From positions 6,168,501-6,232,500 of the forward strand of contig NZ_CP023865.1 in the NCBI RefSeq assembly GCF_003711105.1: a stretch of 64,000 bases of DNA. The letters run 5' to 3'. The DNA is from Actinoplanes teichomyceticus ATCC 31121. Lineage in GTDB: Bacteria; Actinomycetota; Actinomycetes; Mycobacteriales; Micromonosporaceae. Position numbers and translations under genes: made by a program. How positions within the stretch are numbered: the first letter of the stretch is position 1; each line of letters begins with the position of its first letter. Below are positions 24,333 through 32,833 of the stretch, piece after piece. Below the pieces are notes generated by a model. The model was not told where the DNA came from. It worked only from the letters and a program-made list of their open reading frames with translations, and searched no databases.

Positions 24333-25594
24333 GCCGCGCCGCCGACCGGGATCGCCGGGACGCACGCGGAGAGCGCGGTGCCGGCGCCCGGTTCGGACTC
24401 CACCGCCAGGGTGCCGGCGATCCGGGCCAGCCGGTCACGCATCGCGCTGAGACCGAAGCCGCCGCGCTCGGTCACCGGACGCGGCCGGTCCGGGTCGAAG
24501 CCGGCGCCGTCGTCGCGCACGTCCAGGGTCACCATGTCCTCCATGTACGACAGGGTCAGTGCGACCCGTCCCGCACCGGCGTGCCGGGCCACGTTGGCCA
24601 GGGCTTCCTGGGCCGTACGCAACAGGGTCGTCTCGATCTCCGGCAGCAACCGCCGCGCCGGCCCGGTGGTGATCAGCTCGGCCCGGACCCCGTGCAGCCC
24701 GGACCACGCCGCCACCACCTCGTCCAGCGCGTCCGGCAGCCCGGCGACATCGTCCAACCGGTGCGGGCGCAGCGCCTGCACCGACCGCCGGGCCTCGGCG
24801 AGGCTCTCCCGGGCCAGCCGTTTCGCCGCGGCCAGGTGACGTTCCCGCTCCCCCGGATGCGCCTCGGCGGCCTCCAGCTGGGTGACGATGCCGGTCAGGC
24901 CCTGGGCCAGCACGTCGTGGATCTCGCCGGCCATCCGCTGCCGCTCGTCGAGGACCCCGGCCTCGTGCGCCTGGACCAGCAGCTGGGCGTGCAGGCCGGC
25001 GTTCTCCTCGAGCGCCACCTCCAGCCGCGCGTTCGCCTCGGCCAGCTCCTCGATCACCTTGTTGCGGCGGATCGCCTTGCGTTCCTTGAGGCTCTCCATC
25101 CGGGTCATGGCGATGGAGATCCCGGCGTTGCACAGGAACAGGAAGCCGAAGAGCACGGCGCCGCCGGCCGTCCGCAGGGTCTGGAACCCGCCGGACTGCG
25201 AGGCCGCGGTGATGAACGCGACCGCCGCCGCGCCGGCCAGCCGCCACCAGCCGGGAAGCGTGTAGATGGTGAACAGGTAGCCGGTCCAGACGAAGAAGCC
25301 GTACAGCGGGTGGCACCAGACCAGCAGCCCGGCCAGGCTCAGGAAACCCAGGAAGAGCAGCACCGACACGACCCGGTGCCGGTCTGCGGCGGTGGGCAGC
25401 GCCCGCCAGAGCAGCAGCAGGACCGCGGTGGCGCCGGCCACCAGGAAGGTGACCGGCAGCGGCTGCTTCGGCAGGTCGATCGGCCGGCCCACGACGGCCA
25501 GCAGGGTGGACGCGGCGAGCAGGCCGCCGGCCACGGCCAGCAGGCGGCGCTCGCTCCAGTCGGTGCGTTCGGCGATCCCGGTCGCGCTGTTCAT
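24329..25594 (-). CDS. HisKA_3 sensor histidine kinase
   Basis: 421 residues. Six to seven hydrophobic segments occupy residues 18-170 with almost no external loop, so it senses the membrane or an intramembrane signal. A coiled region (about 180-215) links to the dimerisation domain with phospho-histidine in RQRMAGEIHDVLAQGLTGI. The ATPase has EALANVARHA, RDDGAGF and GGFGLSAMRDR. It is preceded on the same strand by an ABC-2 exporter pair, forming the classic intramembrane-sensing kinase/regulator plus transporter module. Confidence 0.93.
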   Translation of the reverse strand: MNSATGIAERTDWSERRLLAVAGGLLAASTLLAVVGRPIDLPKQPLPVTFLVAGATAVLLLLWRALPTAADRHRVVSVLLFLGFLSLAGLLVWCHPLYGFFVWTGYLFTIYTLPGWWRLAGAAAVAFITAASQSGGFQTLRTAGGAVLFGFLFLCNAGISIAMTRMESLKERKAIRRNKVIEELAEANARLEVALEENAGLHAQLLVQAHEAGVLDERQRMAGEIHDVLAQGLTGIVTQLEAAEAHPGERERHLAAAKRLARESLAEARRSVQALRPHRLDDVAGLPDALDEVVAAWSGLHGVRAELITTGPARRLLPEIETTLLRTAQEALANVARHAGAGRVALTLSYMEDMVTLDVRDDGAGFDPDRPRPVTERGGFGLSAMRDRLARIAGTLAVESEPGAGTALSACVPAIPVGGAA

Positions 25595-25627
25595 GGACTC
25601 CCTCCCCGACTCGACCGGTCGAGTGTG

Positions 25628-26368
25628 TCAGCTCCAGCGGAACACCCGGGCGGCGGCGAATCCGCACAGGAGCAGATAGCCGGCGAGGACGGCCGCGGAC
25701 AACGCGTTCGGCCACCCCCCGGTCATCGCGTCGTGCAGGGCACGCTCCCCGGCGCCGAGCGGCGTGTAGTCCCCGATCCGCTGCACGATGCGCGGCATCA
25801 GCTCGCGCGGCGTCCACAGCCCGGCGAAGAACATCGACGGGAAGAACAGCAGCGTGCCGATCGAGTTGCCGGCCTTGCCGCTGGGCGCGACGGCGGCGAT
25901 CAGCAGCCCGATGGCGAACACGCCGGCCGCCCCGAGCAGGAAGGCCAGCACGAACCCGGGCAGGTTCTCGGCGGGCGGGACGTCCAGGACGACCGCGGCG
26001 AACCCGATGCACAGCGCGGACGCGACGACCGCGACCAGCAGCGACGCCGTCAGGTGCGCGGCGAGCAGCGTGACCGGCCGGACCGGGGTGGTGGCGAAGC
26101 GGCGCAGCACCCCCTTCTCCCGGTACGTGGCGAGCACCGCCGGCAACACCTGCAGCCCGACCATGGCCAGCGTCATGGCGACCGCGATGCCGACGTAGAC
26201 GTCGATCACCCGGGCCCCGCCCAGCGCCGGTTCCGGATCGCGGAACGCCCTGATGCAGCCGAGGATGCCGACCAGCACGGTCGGGAACAGCAGCGAGAAG
26301 AAGGCCGTGACCGGCTCGCGGAGCTGCAGCGTGAGTTCGGTCCGGGTGAGCCGGGCGAAGACGTTCAT
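25628..26368 (-). CDS. ABC-2 type transporter permease
   Basis: 246 residues with six membrane helices. It begins MNVFARLTRTELTLQLREPV, the amphipathic start typical of ABC-2 permeases, and has the conserved FFPSMFFAGLWTPRELMP segment before the last loop. It forms the channel of a half-size exporter with the ATPase whose stop overlaps its ATG. Drug, antimicrobial peptide or lipid export is the usual role; nothing in the sequence tells which. Confidence 0.92.
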   Translation of the reverse strand: MNVFARLTRTELTLQLREPVTAFFSLLFPTVLVGILGCIRAFRDPEPALGGARVIDVYVGIAVAMTLAMVGLQVLPAVLATYREKGVLRRFATTPVRPVTLLAAHLTASLLVAVVASALCIGFAAVVLDVPPAENLPGFVLAFLLGAAGVFAIGLLIAAVAPSGKAGNSIGTLLFFPSMFFAGLWTPRELMPRIVQRIGDYTPLGAGERALHDAMTGGWPNALSAAVLAGYLLLCGFAAARVFRWS

Positions 26369-27273
26369 CGTCCCTCCCGGGTCTGGTCGCCGGTGAGGCG
26401 GACGAAGGCGTCGTCGAGGGTCGCCTGCTCCAGGCGCAGGTCGGCGGCGACGATCCGGTGCACGGCGAGCACCGAGCTGACCGCATGCAGCAGGTCACCG
26501 GTGCCGACCACCTCCACCCGGTCGCCGCGGCGGCGTACCTCGCGCACCTCGGGCAGCGCGGTGAGCAGGGTGTCGTCGAGCGGTTGGGCGGGGCGGAAGC
26601 GGATGGTCTGCGCGGTCCCGGCACGCGACACCAGGCCGGCCGGGGTGTCCAGGGCGACCACCGTGCCCCGGTCGATCAGCGCGATCCGGTCGCAGAGCCG
26701 CTCGGCCTCCGCCATGAAGTGGGTGACCAGCACGACCGTCACACCGCGGTCGCGCACCGACTCGATCAGGTCCCAGGTGTCCCGGCGGGCCTGCGGGTCG
26801 AGGCCGGTGGTCAGCTCGTCCAGGATGGCGATCCGCGGTGCGCCGATCAGGGCCAGGGCGATGGAGAGGCGTTGCTTCTGGCCGCCGGAGAGTTTCCCGT
26901 ACGCGGTGCCGAGCCTGTCGCCCAGCCCGAGGTCACCGGCGAGCGCGCGCCAGTCGGCCGGGGCCGGGTAGAAGGCGCTGTACAGCTCGAGCGCCTCGCG
27001 TACGGTCAATCTGTCCTGCAGCCGGCCCTCCTGCAGCTGCACGCCGACCAGTGCCCGCAGGGCCGGGTCCCGCGGCGTGCGGCGCAGGACGCTGATCGTG
27101 CCGGAGTCCGGGGTCCGCAGCCCGGCGACGCACTCCACGGTGGTGGTCTTGCCGGCCCCGTTCCGGCCCAGGATGCCGAAGATCTCGCCGTCCTCGACGG
27201 CGAACGACACGTCGCGGACCGCGACGGTGTCCCCGTAACGCTTGCTGAGGTTGGCGACCTCGATGACTGTCAT
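26365..27273 (-). CDS. ABC transporter ATP-binding protein
   Basis: 302 residues from ATG 27273. Walker A GRNGAGKTTT, Q-loop VQLQEG, signature LSGGQKQR, Walker B IAILDELTTGLDP and switch histidine in VVLVTHFMAEAE are all intact. Walker B ends in E-L-T rather than the common E-P-T. The C-terminal 80 residues form the DrrA-like extension. It pairs with the downstream permease (4-base overlap). A perfect 26-bp palindrome lies 54 bases upstream and might act on its promoter. Confidence 0.93.
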   Translation of the reverse strand: MTVIEVANLSKRYGDTVAVRDVSFAVEDGEIFGILGRNGAGKTTTVECVAGLRTPDSGTISVLRRTPRDPALRALVGVQLQEGRLQDRLTVREALELYSAFYPAPADWRALAGDLGLGDRLGTAYGKLSGGQKQRLSIALALIGAPRIAILDELTTGLDPQARRDTWDLIESVRDRGVTVVLVTHFMAEAERLCDRIALIDRGTVVALDTPAGLVSRAGTAQTIRFRPAQPLDDTLLTALPEVREVRRRGDRVEVVGTGDLLHAVSSVLAVHRIVAADLRLEQATLDDAFVRLTGDQTREGR

Positions 27274-27326
27274 GCACCCAGCGTCATCGACGGCGCCGGG
27301 TGCCCGAATCGACCAGCGAGCGAACC

Positions 27327-27352
27327 CGCCGTCCACCGATCGGTGGACGGCG
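27327..27352. terminator. Perfect 26-bp palindrome
   Basis: CGCCGTCCACC, GATC, GGTGGACGGCG is its own reverse complement over 26 bases. It begins 3 bases beyond the glycosyltransferase stop and ends 54 bases before the ABC ATPase start. As RNA it folds into an 11-bp stem with a tetraloop, fitting a terminator. As DNA its symmetry also fits an operator of the ABC/two-component operon. No T-run follows. Confidence 0.55.
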
Positions 27353-27354
27353 GA

Positions 27355-28545
27355 TTACACCACCGCCTCGGTCTCCGCGCTGGTGCGGCGCAGCCCGGTC
27401 ACCGCGGAGTAGACCGAGCCGATCTGCGCGGCCACCCGCTTCCACGAGTACGCCTGCCGGGCCCGGTCCAGCGCGGCCGTCGCGTACGTGAAGCGCCGCA
27501 CCTTGTCGTTGACCAGCCGGCGCAGCGCCCCGCCGAGCGCGCGGGGGTCGCGGGCCGGCACCAGGTCGCCGGTCAGGCCGTCGACCACGGTCTCGGTCAG
27601 CCCGCCCACCGCGGTGCCGACGATCGGCACGCCGCAGGCCATCGCCTCCAGCGCGGACTGCTCGAACTGCTCGTTCCACGGCGCGGCGACCAGCAGGTCG
27701 GCGGAGCGGTACCAGCTGGGCATGTCCCGGTGCGGGACCGAGCCGACCAGCCGGAGCCGGTCGGCGACCTGCAGGCGCTCGGCGAGCGCGCGCAGCGACC
27801 TGGCGCCCGGGTCGCCGGGCAGCTGGTCGGCGGGCGGGCCGCCGACCACCACCACCTCGGCGCCGGGGACGTACCGCATCGCCTGGATGACGTCGCCGAA
27901 GCCCTTGCGCTCGACGAGCTTGCCGACCGAGAGGATCCGGGGACGTTCCGGGTCGCGCGGGGCGACCGGGCCCTCCGGGGTGAAGCGCTCGCTGTCCACG
28001 CCGGCCGGCACCACGGTCAGCCGCGCCCGCGGCACCCCGATCCGGACCAGTCCGCGCACCTCGTCCTGGGTCTGCGCGACGACCCGGTCGACGGCCCGGC
28101 CGAGCGCCCGTTCGTACCCGGAGCGGGACGGGCCGCCACCGCCCGGCTCGATCGCGCCGAGTTCGTGGAACGACTGCACGACCGGGATGTCGACCTGCTT
28201 GGCGGCGGTGACCGCGGCCAGACCGCTGGTCCAGAAATGGGCGTGCGCGACGTCCGGCGTCCAGCCGGTGTGCTGCCACTGCTCGCTGAGCAGCCGGGCG
28301 AACTCCGCCATGTGCGGCAGCAGCTCCTCGGCCGGCGCCGGGTGCGCCGGTCCGGCCGGCACGTGCACCACGTGCACCCCGCCCGGCGCGGCCACCACCT
28401 CGGCGACGTGCGGGTCGGTCCGGCGGGTGTACACCCGGACCTCGTGCCCGAGATCGGCCAGGGCCCGGGACAGGTCGGCGACGTGGGTGTGCTGGTCGCC
28501 CACGCCGAGCGGGCTGGCGTGCTCGGAGATCATCGCAATCCGCAC
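27355..28545 (-). CDS. Glycosyltransferase family 4
   Basis: 396 residues, GT-B fold. The GTG start at 28545 follows GAGGAG. N-terminal domain MRIAMISEHASPLGVGDQHT with a glycine loop for acceptor binding. The C-terminal domain has ILSVGKLVERKGFGDVI and the E-x7-E block EQFEQSALEAMACGVPIVGT that holds the nucleotide sugar. It transfers sugar to an unknown acceptor from UDP- or GDP-sugar. No signal peptide or membrane helix. The ADLRRRS/G-rich region after it is intergenic. The closest biochemical relatives in actinobacteria include MshA-like and PimB-like enzymes, but no specific role can be assigned. Confidence 0.9.
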   Translation of the reverse strand: MRIAMISEHASPLGVGDQHTHVADLSRALADLGHEVRVYTRRTDPHVAEVVAAPGGVHVVHVPAGPAHPAPAEELLPHMAEFARLLSEQWQHTGWTPDVAHAHFWTSGLAAVTAAKQVDIPVVQSFHELGAIEPGGGGPSRSGYERALGRAVDRVVAQTQDEVRGLVRIGVPRARLTVVPAGVDSERFTPEGPVAPRDPERPRILSVGKLVERKGFGDVIQAMRYVPGAEVVVVGGPPADQLPGDPGARSLRALAERLQVADRLRLVGSVPHRDMPSWYRSADLLVAAPWNEQFEQSALEAMACGVPIVGTAVGGLTETVVDGLTGDLVPARDPRALGGALRRLVNDKVRRFTYATAALDRARQAYSWKRVAAQIGSVYSAVTGLRRTSAETEAVV

Positions 28546-28663
28546 GGGCTCTCCTCAGGCGACGGAAGCTAGGGGATAACGGCAGGTTTCGTTGCCCGGC
28601 TGCCCCTAGCGTAAACATCGTTGACGGCCCGGGTGGCCGGTCCGGCCGACCTCAGGCGCCGAT

Positions 28664-28706
28664 CTGCCGCCGACGGTGCTCGGTTCTGCCGCCGACGGTG
28701 CTCGGT
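28664..28706. repeat. 22-bp tandem duplication
   Basis: CTGCCGCCGACGGTGCTCGG occurs at 28664 and again at 28686 (21 identical bases plus one linker). It lies in the 310-bp gap between the glycosyltransferase and the SRPBCC gene, in which I see no gene. It may be slippage DNA. A promoter for the SRPBCC gene is at the right end of the gap. Confidence 0.7.
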
Positions 28707-28855
28707 GTCGTCGTCGAGCAGCGCTTCGACGTCGGCGGTGGCGGCTCGTCCGTGCGGGACCCCGCGATCGCCGGCCTCCGCCCGCTCCGGGCGGACGCGC
28801 CCGCCCCGGGCCCGGGTTCTCGTTAAGGAACGGGCACGCAGGGTAAAGCACAGCC

Positions 28856-29407
28856 GTGGCTACCGTCGTACGCACCGTCAATGCCCCGCCCCAGCGTGTC
28901 TTCGCCGTCCTCGCCGACGGCTGGTCGTACAGCGACTGGGTGGTCGGCACCACCCACATCCGGGAGGTCGAGGCGAACTGGCCAGAGCCGGGATCGAAAC
29001 TCCACCACAAGGCCGGGCCGTGGCCGATGTCGCTGCACGACTCGTCCACCGTGGTGGCGTGCGTCCCGGACCGCCGGCTGAAGATCCGGGCGGGCCTGTG
29101 GCCGCTCGGCGAGGCCGTCGTCGACATCGTGCTCGAACCGGCCTCACACGACCGCACCCGAGTGGTCATACACGAGGACTTCCAGTCCGGACCGCTGCTC
29201 TGGATCCGCAACAAGATCAATGACCTGGTGCTGCACCAGCGCAACGTCGAGGCACTGCGCCGCCTCGGCGACATCGCCGAACACCGATCTTCCACCACCC
29301 GCCGCAACGCCGCAGAAAACCGCAACGCCGCAGACCACCGCGACACCGCAGACCACCGCGACCCCGAAGGCGACCGCGCATCCCTCCCCACCGAAGAACG
29401 CTCCTAG
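28856..29407 (+). CDS. SRPBCC (START-like) family protein
   Basis: 183 residues from GTG 28856. TAAAGC ends 6 bases before it. The helix-grip fold covers residues 1-140, with VNAPPQRVFAVLADGWSYSDW at the start and VDIVLEPASHDRTRVV in the sheet. Such proteins bind hydrophobic ligands in a cavity. The C-terminal 40 residues are a hydrophilic, repetitive tail (NAAENRNAADHRDTADHRD) encoded by degenerate 15-18-bp repeats; it is probably disordered. The tail is unlike other members and may be a recent expansion. Confidence 0.8.
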   Translation: MATVVRTVNAPPQRVFAVLADGWSYSDWVVGTTHIREVEANWPEPGSKLHHKAGPWPMSLHDSSTVVACVPDRRLKIRAGLWPLGEAVVDIVLEPASHDRTRVVIHEDFQSGPLLWIRNKINDLVLHQRNVEALRRLGDIAEHRSSTTRRNAAENRNAADHRDTADHRDPEGDRASLPTEERS

Positions 29408-29470
29408 CCGCCGGCACCCGACACCCCGTGCTCCCCTCGCGCACCGACCACTACCCGGCCCACCCCGCAC

Positions 29471-29558
29471 GCCCCGGCTGGCCCCCACGGCGGTATCCCA
29501 CCGCCCCAAGCAACCCTCAACACCAGCCACGGCGCCCCGGCTGGCGCCCACGGCGGTA
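29471..29558. repeat. 25-bp direct repeat in a gene-free region
   Basis: GCCCCGGCTGGCCCCCACGG plus CGGTA occurs at 29471-29495 and, with one change, at 29534-29558, spaced 63 bases apart. The surrounding 29408-29904 has no convincing gene: the open frames are skewed to Arg/Pro/Gly and have no ribosome site. Confidence 0.65.
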
Positions 29559-29904
29559 GTCCGCCGGGTTCGGCGACCACCGGCACCAGCCCGGTGCACG
29601 GGGCTGGTGCCGGTGGGGGTCATGGGGTCCGGACAACCACCACCAGCACCAGCCGGGCGTGGGAGACGCCGGGCGGTCCGGTGCGGAAACGGTGTCGCGC
29701 GGGACAGCCACGGGGCTCGGCCGGTGGCCTGCGGACGGGGCCACGAGGTCGTATCCGGCATGGGTTTCCGTGGGGGTCAGCGTCCCGGGCCGCCGCGCGG
29801 ACCGGATGTCGCCGACCGCGCCGCGACCCGCCACGGCGACAGAAGTCGGCCCGCGCCCGGACCCGCCGGACGGCGCCGGAGAGGCGGGGCAAGGCGGGGC
29901 GGCG

Positions 29905-30024
29905 GGCTCAGCGGTAGATGGCGCGGCGGGCTCAGCACTAGATGGCGCGGCGGGCTCAGCACTAGATGGCGCGGCGGGCTCAGCGGTAGATGGCGCGGCG
30001 GGCTCAGCGGTAGATGGCGCGGTG
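29905..30024. repeat. Five 24-bp tandem repeats spanning the 3' end of the oxidoreductase gene
   Basis: Exactly five copies of a 24-bp unit (plus strand GGCTCAGCGGTAGATGGCGC + GGCG). The copy at 30001-30024 contains the last codons and TGA of the oxidoreductase gene. The other four follow it downstream and each keeps the stop in the same frame; two have a CGG-to-CAC change nearby. There are no spacers, so it is not a CRISPR array. Confidence 0.9.
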
Positions 30025-31593
30025 GGCGCCGCCGATGACGGCCCGGTAGACGCTGCCGGTCACGCCGCGGTCGCGGGCCAGCGCGGCCCGTGCCGCGTTC
30101 GCGCCGGGTGCGCCGTGCACGCCTCCGCCCGGGTGCGCCGACGAGCTGCCGAGGAACAACCGGTCGACCGGGGTGTCGGCCCGGCCCAGGCCGGGGATCG
30201 GGCGCAGGAACAGCTGCTGGAAGGCGGCCGCGGTGCCGCCGCCGAGGGCGCCGCCGACCAGGGACGGGTTCTCCCGTTGCAGGTCGGCCGGGCTGAGGAC
30301 GTAGCGGCCGGTCACCGCCTCGCGGAATCCGGGAGCGTGCCGTTCGATCACCGCCTCCATCCGCTCGACGTGGGCGGCGATGTCGTCGCCCGACCAGGAC
30401 TGCCGGTGCGGCAGGTGGGTGTACGCCCAGACCGACTCGGTGCCGGCCGGCGAGTGGCTCGGATCGGCCGTGGTCATCTGCCCGAGCAGCAGGAACGGGT
30501 CCGGTGGCAGCTCGTCGGTGGCGAGGTGGGCGGCGTAGCGGGTCAGCCCGTTGAGGTCGGCGCCCAGGTGCACGGTGCCGGCGCCGGCGGCGGCCGGGTT
30601 GCGCCACGGCACCTTGCCGCGGACCGCCCAGTCGATCTTCAGGGTGGCCCCGTCCCAGCGGAAGTGGTCCAGGTCCTCCACCATCCGCGGCGGCAGCCAG
30701 CGCGGGCCCACCAGGTCGAGGAAGAGGGTGGGCGCCGGCACGTCGGCGATCACGGCGCGCCGGGCCCGCCAGTCGCGCCCGTCCGCGGTGCGTACGCCGA
30801 CCGCCCGCCCCCGTGCCACCAGCACCCGGCTCACCGGCGTCCGGCAGACGACCCGGCCGTCCCGGGCCTGCAACCGGCGCACCAGCGAAGAGGTGATCTT
30901 CCCTGCCCCGCCGACCGGCACCGGCCAGCCGACCTGCTGCCCGAGCATGGCGAGCAGCCAGCCGTACACCCCACCGCCGGCCTCCTCCGGGGACAGGTCG
31001 GTGTGCAGGGCGCAGCCGGCCAGCAGCAGTCTCCCGCCCTCCCCGGCGAACAGCTCGGAGCCCAGCTCGCGCACGGACAGCACGAGCCGGCGGGCGAGCC
31101 GCAGCGAGCCGGCGACACCGAGCCGGCGGGCAAGCGCGACGCCGCCCCGGACCGGCGGGAACGGGGTCAGGATGGTGTCCAGCATCCGTTCCGAGACGTC
31201 CTGCCAGTCCCGGTACGCCTGCCGCCAGCGGTCGCCGTCCCCTTCCGCGAACCGCTCCACCGACGCCGCCGTCCGGTCCAGGTCCCGGCTGAGCGTGGCG
31301 GCGCGCCCGTCCGGCAGCAGATGGGTCAGCACGTCCGGGGCCTGCGTCCAGCGCAGGCCGTACCGGTCGAGCCCGAGCTCGCGCAGCACCGGCGAGGCGT
31401 AGCCGAGCGGGTAGAAGGAACTGAACAGGTCGGAAAGGTACCCGGGGGCGGTCACCTCGCCGGATCGCACCGCGCCGCCCGGCTCCGGGCCGGCCTCCAG
31501 CACCAGGACCGACCAGCCCGCGTCGGCCAGCCGGTTCGCCGCCACCAGGCCGTTGTGCCCGGCCCCGATCACCACAGCGTCCACTGTCTCCAC
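30004..31593 (-). CDS. CrtI/PYROXD2-like FAD-dependent oxidoreductase
   Basis: 529 residues. N-terminal dinucleotide-binding motif VVIGAGHNGLVAANRLADAG and, near the C-terminus, the second FAD motif DRLFLGSSSAHPGGGVHGAPG. Both are typical of phytoene-desaturase-like flavoproteins. The substrate part between is variable. No carotenoid gene is near, so PYROXD2-like (unknown substrate) fits better than a pigment enzyme. The GTG start at 31593 has TAGCGT ending exactly 6 bases upstream on the minus strand (leaderless type). Its last codons lie in a 24-bp tandem repeat array. Confidence 0.87.
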   Translation of the reverse strand: METVDAVVIGAGHNGLVAANRLADAGWSVLVLEAGPEPGGAVRSGEVTAPGYLSDLFSSFYPLGYASPVLRELGLDRYGLRWTQAPDVLTHLLPDGRAATLSRDLDRTAASVERFAEGDGDRWRQAYRDWQDVSERMLDTILTPFPPVRGGVALARRLGVAGSLRLARRLVLSVRELGSELFAGEGGRLLLAGCALHTDLSPEEAGGGVYGWLLAMLGQQVGWPVPVGGAGKITSSLVRRLQARDGRVVCRTPVSRVLVARGRAVGVRTADGRDWRARRAVIADVPAPTLFLDLVGPRWLPPRMVEDLDHFRWDGATLKIDWAVRGKVPWRNPAAAGAGTVHLGADLNGLTRYAAHLATDELPPDPFLLLGQMTTADPSHSPAGTESVWAYTHLPHRQSWSGDDIAAHVERMEAVIERHAPGFREAVTGRYVLSPADLQRENPSLVGGALGGGTAAAFQQLFLRPIPGLGRADTPVDRLFLGSSSAHPGGGVHGAPGANAARAALARDRGVTGSVYRAVIGGAHRAIYR

Positions 31594-31664
31594 GCGCGAA
31601 CGCTACCCTCCCGCCTTGCGGACAAACCGGGTTTAGGCACCGGGCTGCGGGGCACCTCGCAACC

Positions 31665-32063
31665 ATGCAACGGGGAAACAGCAAGCACGGCGCGGTGCTT
31701 GACGACCAGATGGCGCAGGAGGTCCGGGGCATCGCCCGGGGCCCAGCCGGTGGCCGCGCCGAGGAATGGCACACACCCGAGCCGGCCGGCGAGGACCAGC
31801 CCGAGGTCACCGTCGCGCCGAACGGCGACTTCGGCCGGGGCATCCCGAACGGCGTGGGCAGCGCGCAGGGTGAGGCGTTCAGCCGGTTCGGCAGTTACCT
31901 GGGCCGCAACGCCTTCCCGGGCGACCGGACCGCGTTGGAGTCCTCGGCGCGAGCCATGACAGCCCCCGACGATGTGATACGGCGTATCGCCGCCCTGCCG
32001 GAGGGCAGGACGTTCCAGAACGCCGCCGAAGCCTGGCATGCGAGTGAAGGGAGAACCGCGTGA
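31665..32063 (+). CDS. DUF2795 protein
   Basis: 132 residues. The C-terminal 45 residues carry the DUF2795 core: PDDVIRRIAALPEGRTFQNAAE. The N-terminal 85 residues are polar, glycine-rich and probably disordered (HTPEPAGEDQPEVTVAPNGD). No classical ribosome site before ATG 31665. The stop overlaps the GTG of the next gene (GTGA), so the two are coupled. DUF2795 proteins are often encoded with stress-response genes in actinobacteria; function unknown. Confidence 0.8.
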   Translation: MQRGNSKHGAVLDDQMAQEVRGIARGPAGGRAEEWHTPEPAGEDQPEVTVAPNGDFGRGIPNGVGSAQGEAFSRFGSYLGRNAFPGDRTALESSARAMTAPDDVIRRIAALPEGRTFQNAAEAWHASEGRTA

Positions 32064-32524
32064 GCACGGTCACCGAGTTCGTTGACGTCAACGTCCCGGT
32101 CCGCACCTGTTACAACCAGTGGACCCAGTTCGAGGAGTTCCCGCGCTTCATGGAGGGCGTGGAGCAGATCCAGCAGCTGGACGACACCCACACGCACTGG
32201 AAGACCAACATCGCCGGAGTCACCCGCGAGTTCGACGCGGAGATCACCGAGCAGCTGCCCGACGAGCGGGTGGCGTGGAAGGCCACGCAGGGCGAGAAGC
32301 AGGCCGGCGTGGTGACGTTCCACCGTCTGGACGACACCCACACCCGGGTCACCGTGCAGCTCGACTACGACCCGCAGGGGCTCGTCGAGACGGCCGGCGA
32401 CAAGCTGGGCATCGTGGACCGGCGGATCAAGGGCGACCTGCAGCGTTTCAAGGAGTTCATCGAGAGCCGCGGCGGCATCCCCACCGGCGCATGGCGCGGC
32501 CAGGTGGACCGCCCGGGCGCCTGA
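32060..32524 (+). CDS. SRPBCC / cyclase-dehydrase family protein
   Basis: 154 residues from GTG 32060. Typical start TEFVDVNVPVRTCYNQWTQFEEFPRFM, and ALPDERVAWKAT-like core QLPDERVAWKATQGEKQAG. These single-domain proteins of the polyketide-cyclase superfamily bind hydrophobic ligands; genuine cyclase activity is not implied. It is cotranscribed with the DUF2795 gene and closed by the terminator at 32553. Confidence 0.88.
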   Translation: MSTVTEFVDVNVPVRTCYNQWTQFEEFPRFMEGVEQIQQLDDTHTHWKTNIAGVTREFDAEITEQLPDERVAWKATQGEKQAGVVTFHRLDDTHTRVTVQLDYDPQGLVETAGDKLGIVDRRIKGDLQRFKEFIESRGGIPTGAWRGQVDRPGA

Positions 32525-32552
32525 GGCGCCGGCTCACCGCCGACTTCCACGA

Positions 32553-32586
32553 AACGGCCGCCTTCCCGGGCGGCCGTTCTCCTTTT
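32553..32586 (+). terminator. Rho-independent terminator after the SRPBCC gene
   Basis: AACGGCCGCC, loop TTCCCG, GGCGGCCGTT (perfect 10-bp stem, 32553-32578), followed by CTCCTTTT. It is 29 bases after the stop. Confidence 0.8.
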
Positions 32587-32653
32587 CGTACGCGGTGAGC
32601 CCGGCCCCGCCGGTCGGCCGTTTCGCCGGCCCGCCACCGGGTACGCGAAGGTC

Positions 32654-32833
32654 ATGACGGAGCAACCCGAAGGCGCCTGGCGCGACGAAGAGAAACTGCC
32701 CCTGAAGGACCTCAAGCAGGCGATGGCGACCTGGGACACCGACGGGCAGAACGAGCCGAACGACAACGACACCGGCAACCAGCCCGGCGACGACGTCCGG
32801 CCCAGCACCGTGGGGCCCAGCGGCCCGCAGTGA
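32654..32833 (+). CDS. Small acidic hydrophilic protein (59 residues)
   Basis: ATG 32654 to TGA 32833. The protein starts TEQPEGAWRDEEKLPLKDLK, has QAMATWDTDGQNEPNDNDTG and is very polar and acidic, without hydrophobic core, so it is probably disordered. A TACGCG-like element lies just before the ATG; no ribosome site. Its stop directly abuts that of the convergent membrane protein. Composition (many N, D, Q codons in a GC-rich genome) argues for real coding. No family recognised. Confidence 0.5.
   Translation: MTEQPEGAWRDEEKLPLKDLKQAMATWDTDGQNEPNDNDTGNQPGDDVRPSTVGPSGPQ

Noticed and set aside
29905..30024. CRISPR array
   Set aside because: Units are directly joined with no spacers, contain the gene stop codon and there is no cas gene.
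29659..31959. Plus-strand frame with GSAVDGAA repeats resembling a collagen-like protein
   Set aside because: The repeats are the 24-bp array read on the wrong strand and the rest is antisense to the oxidoreductase gene.
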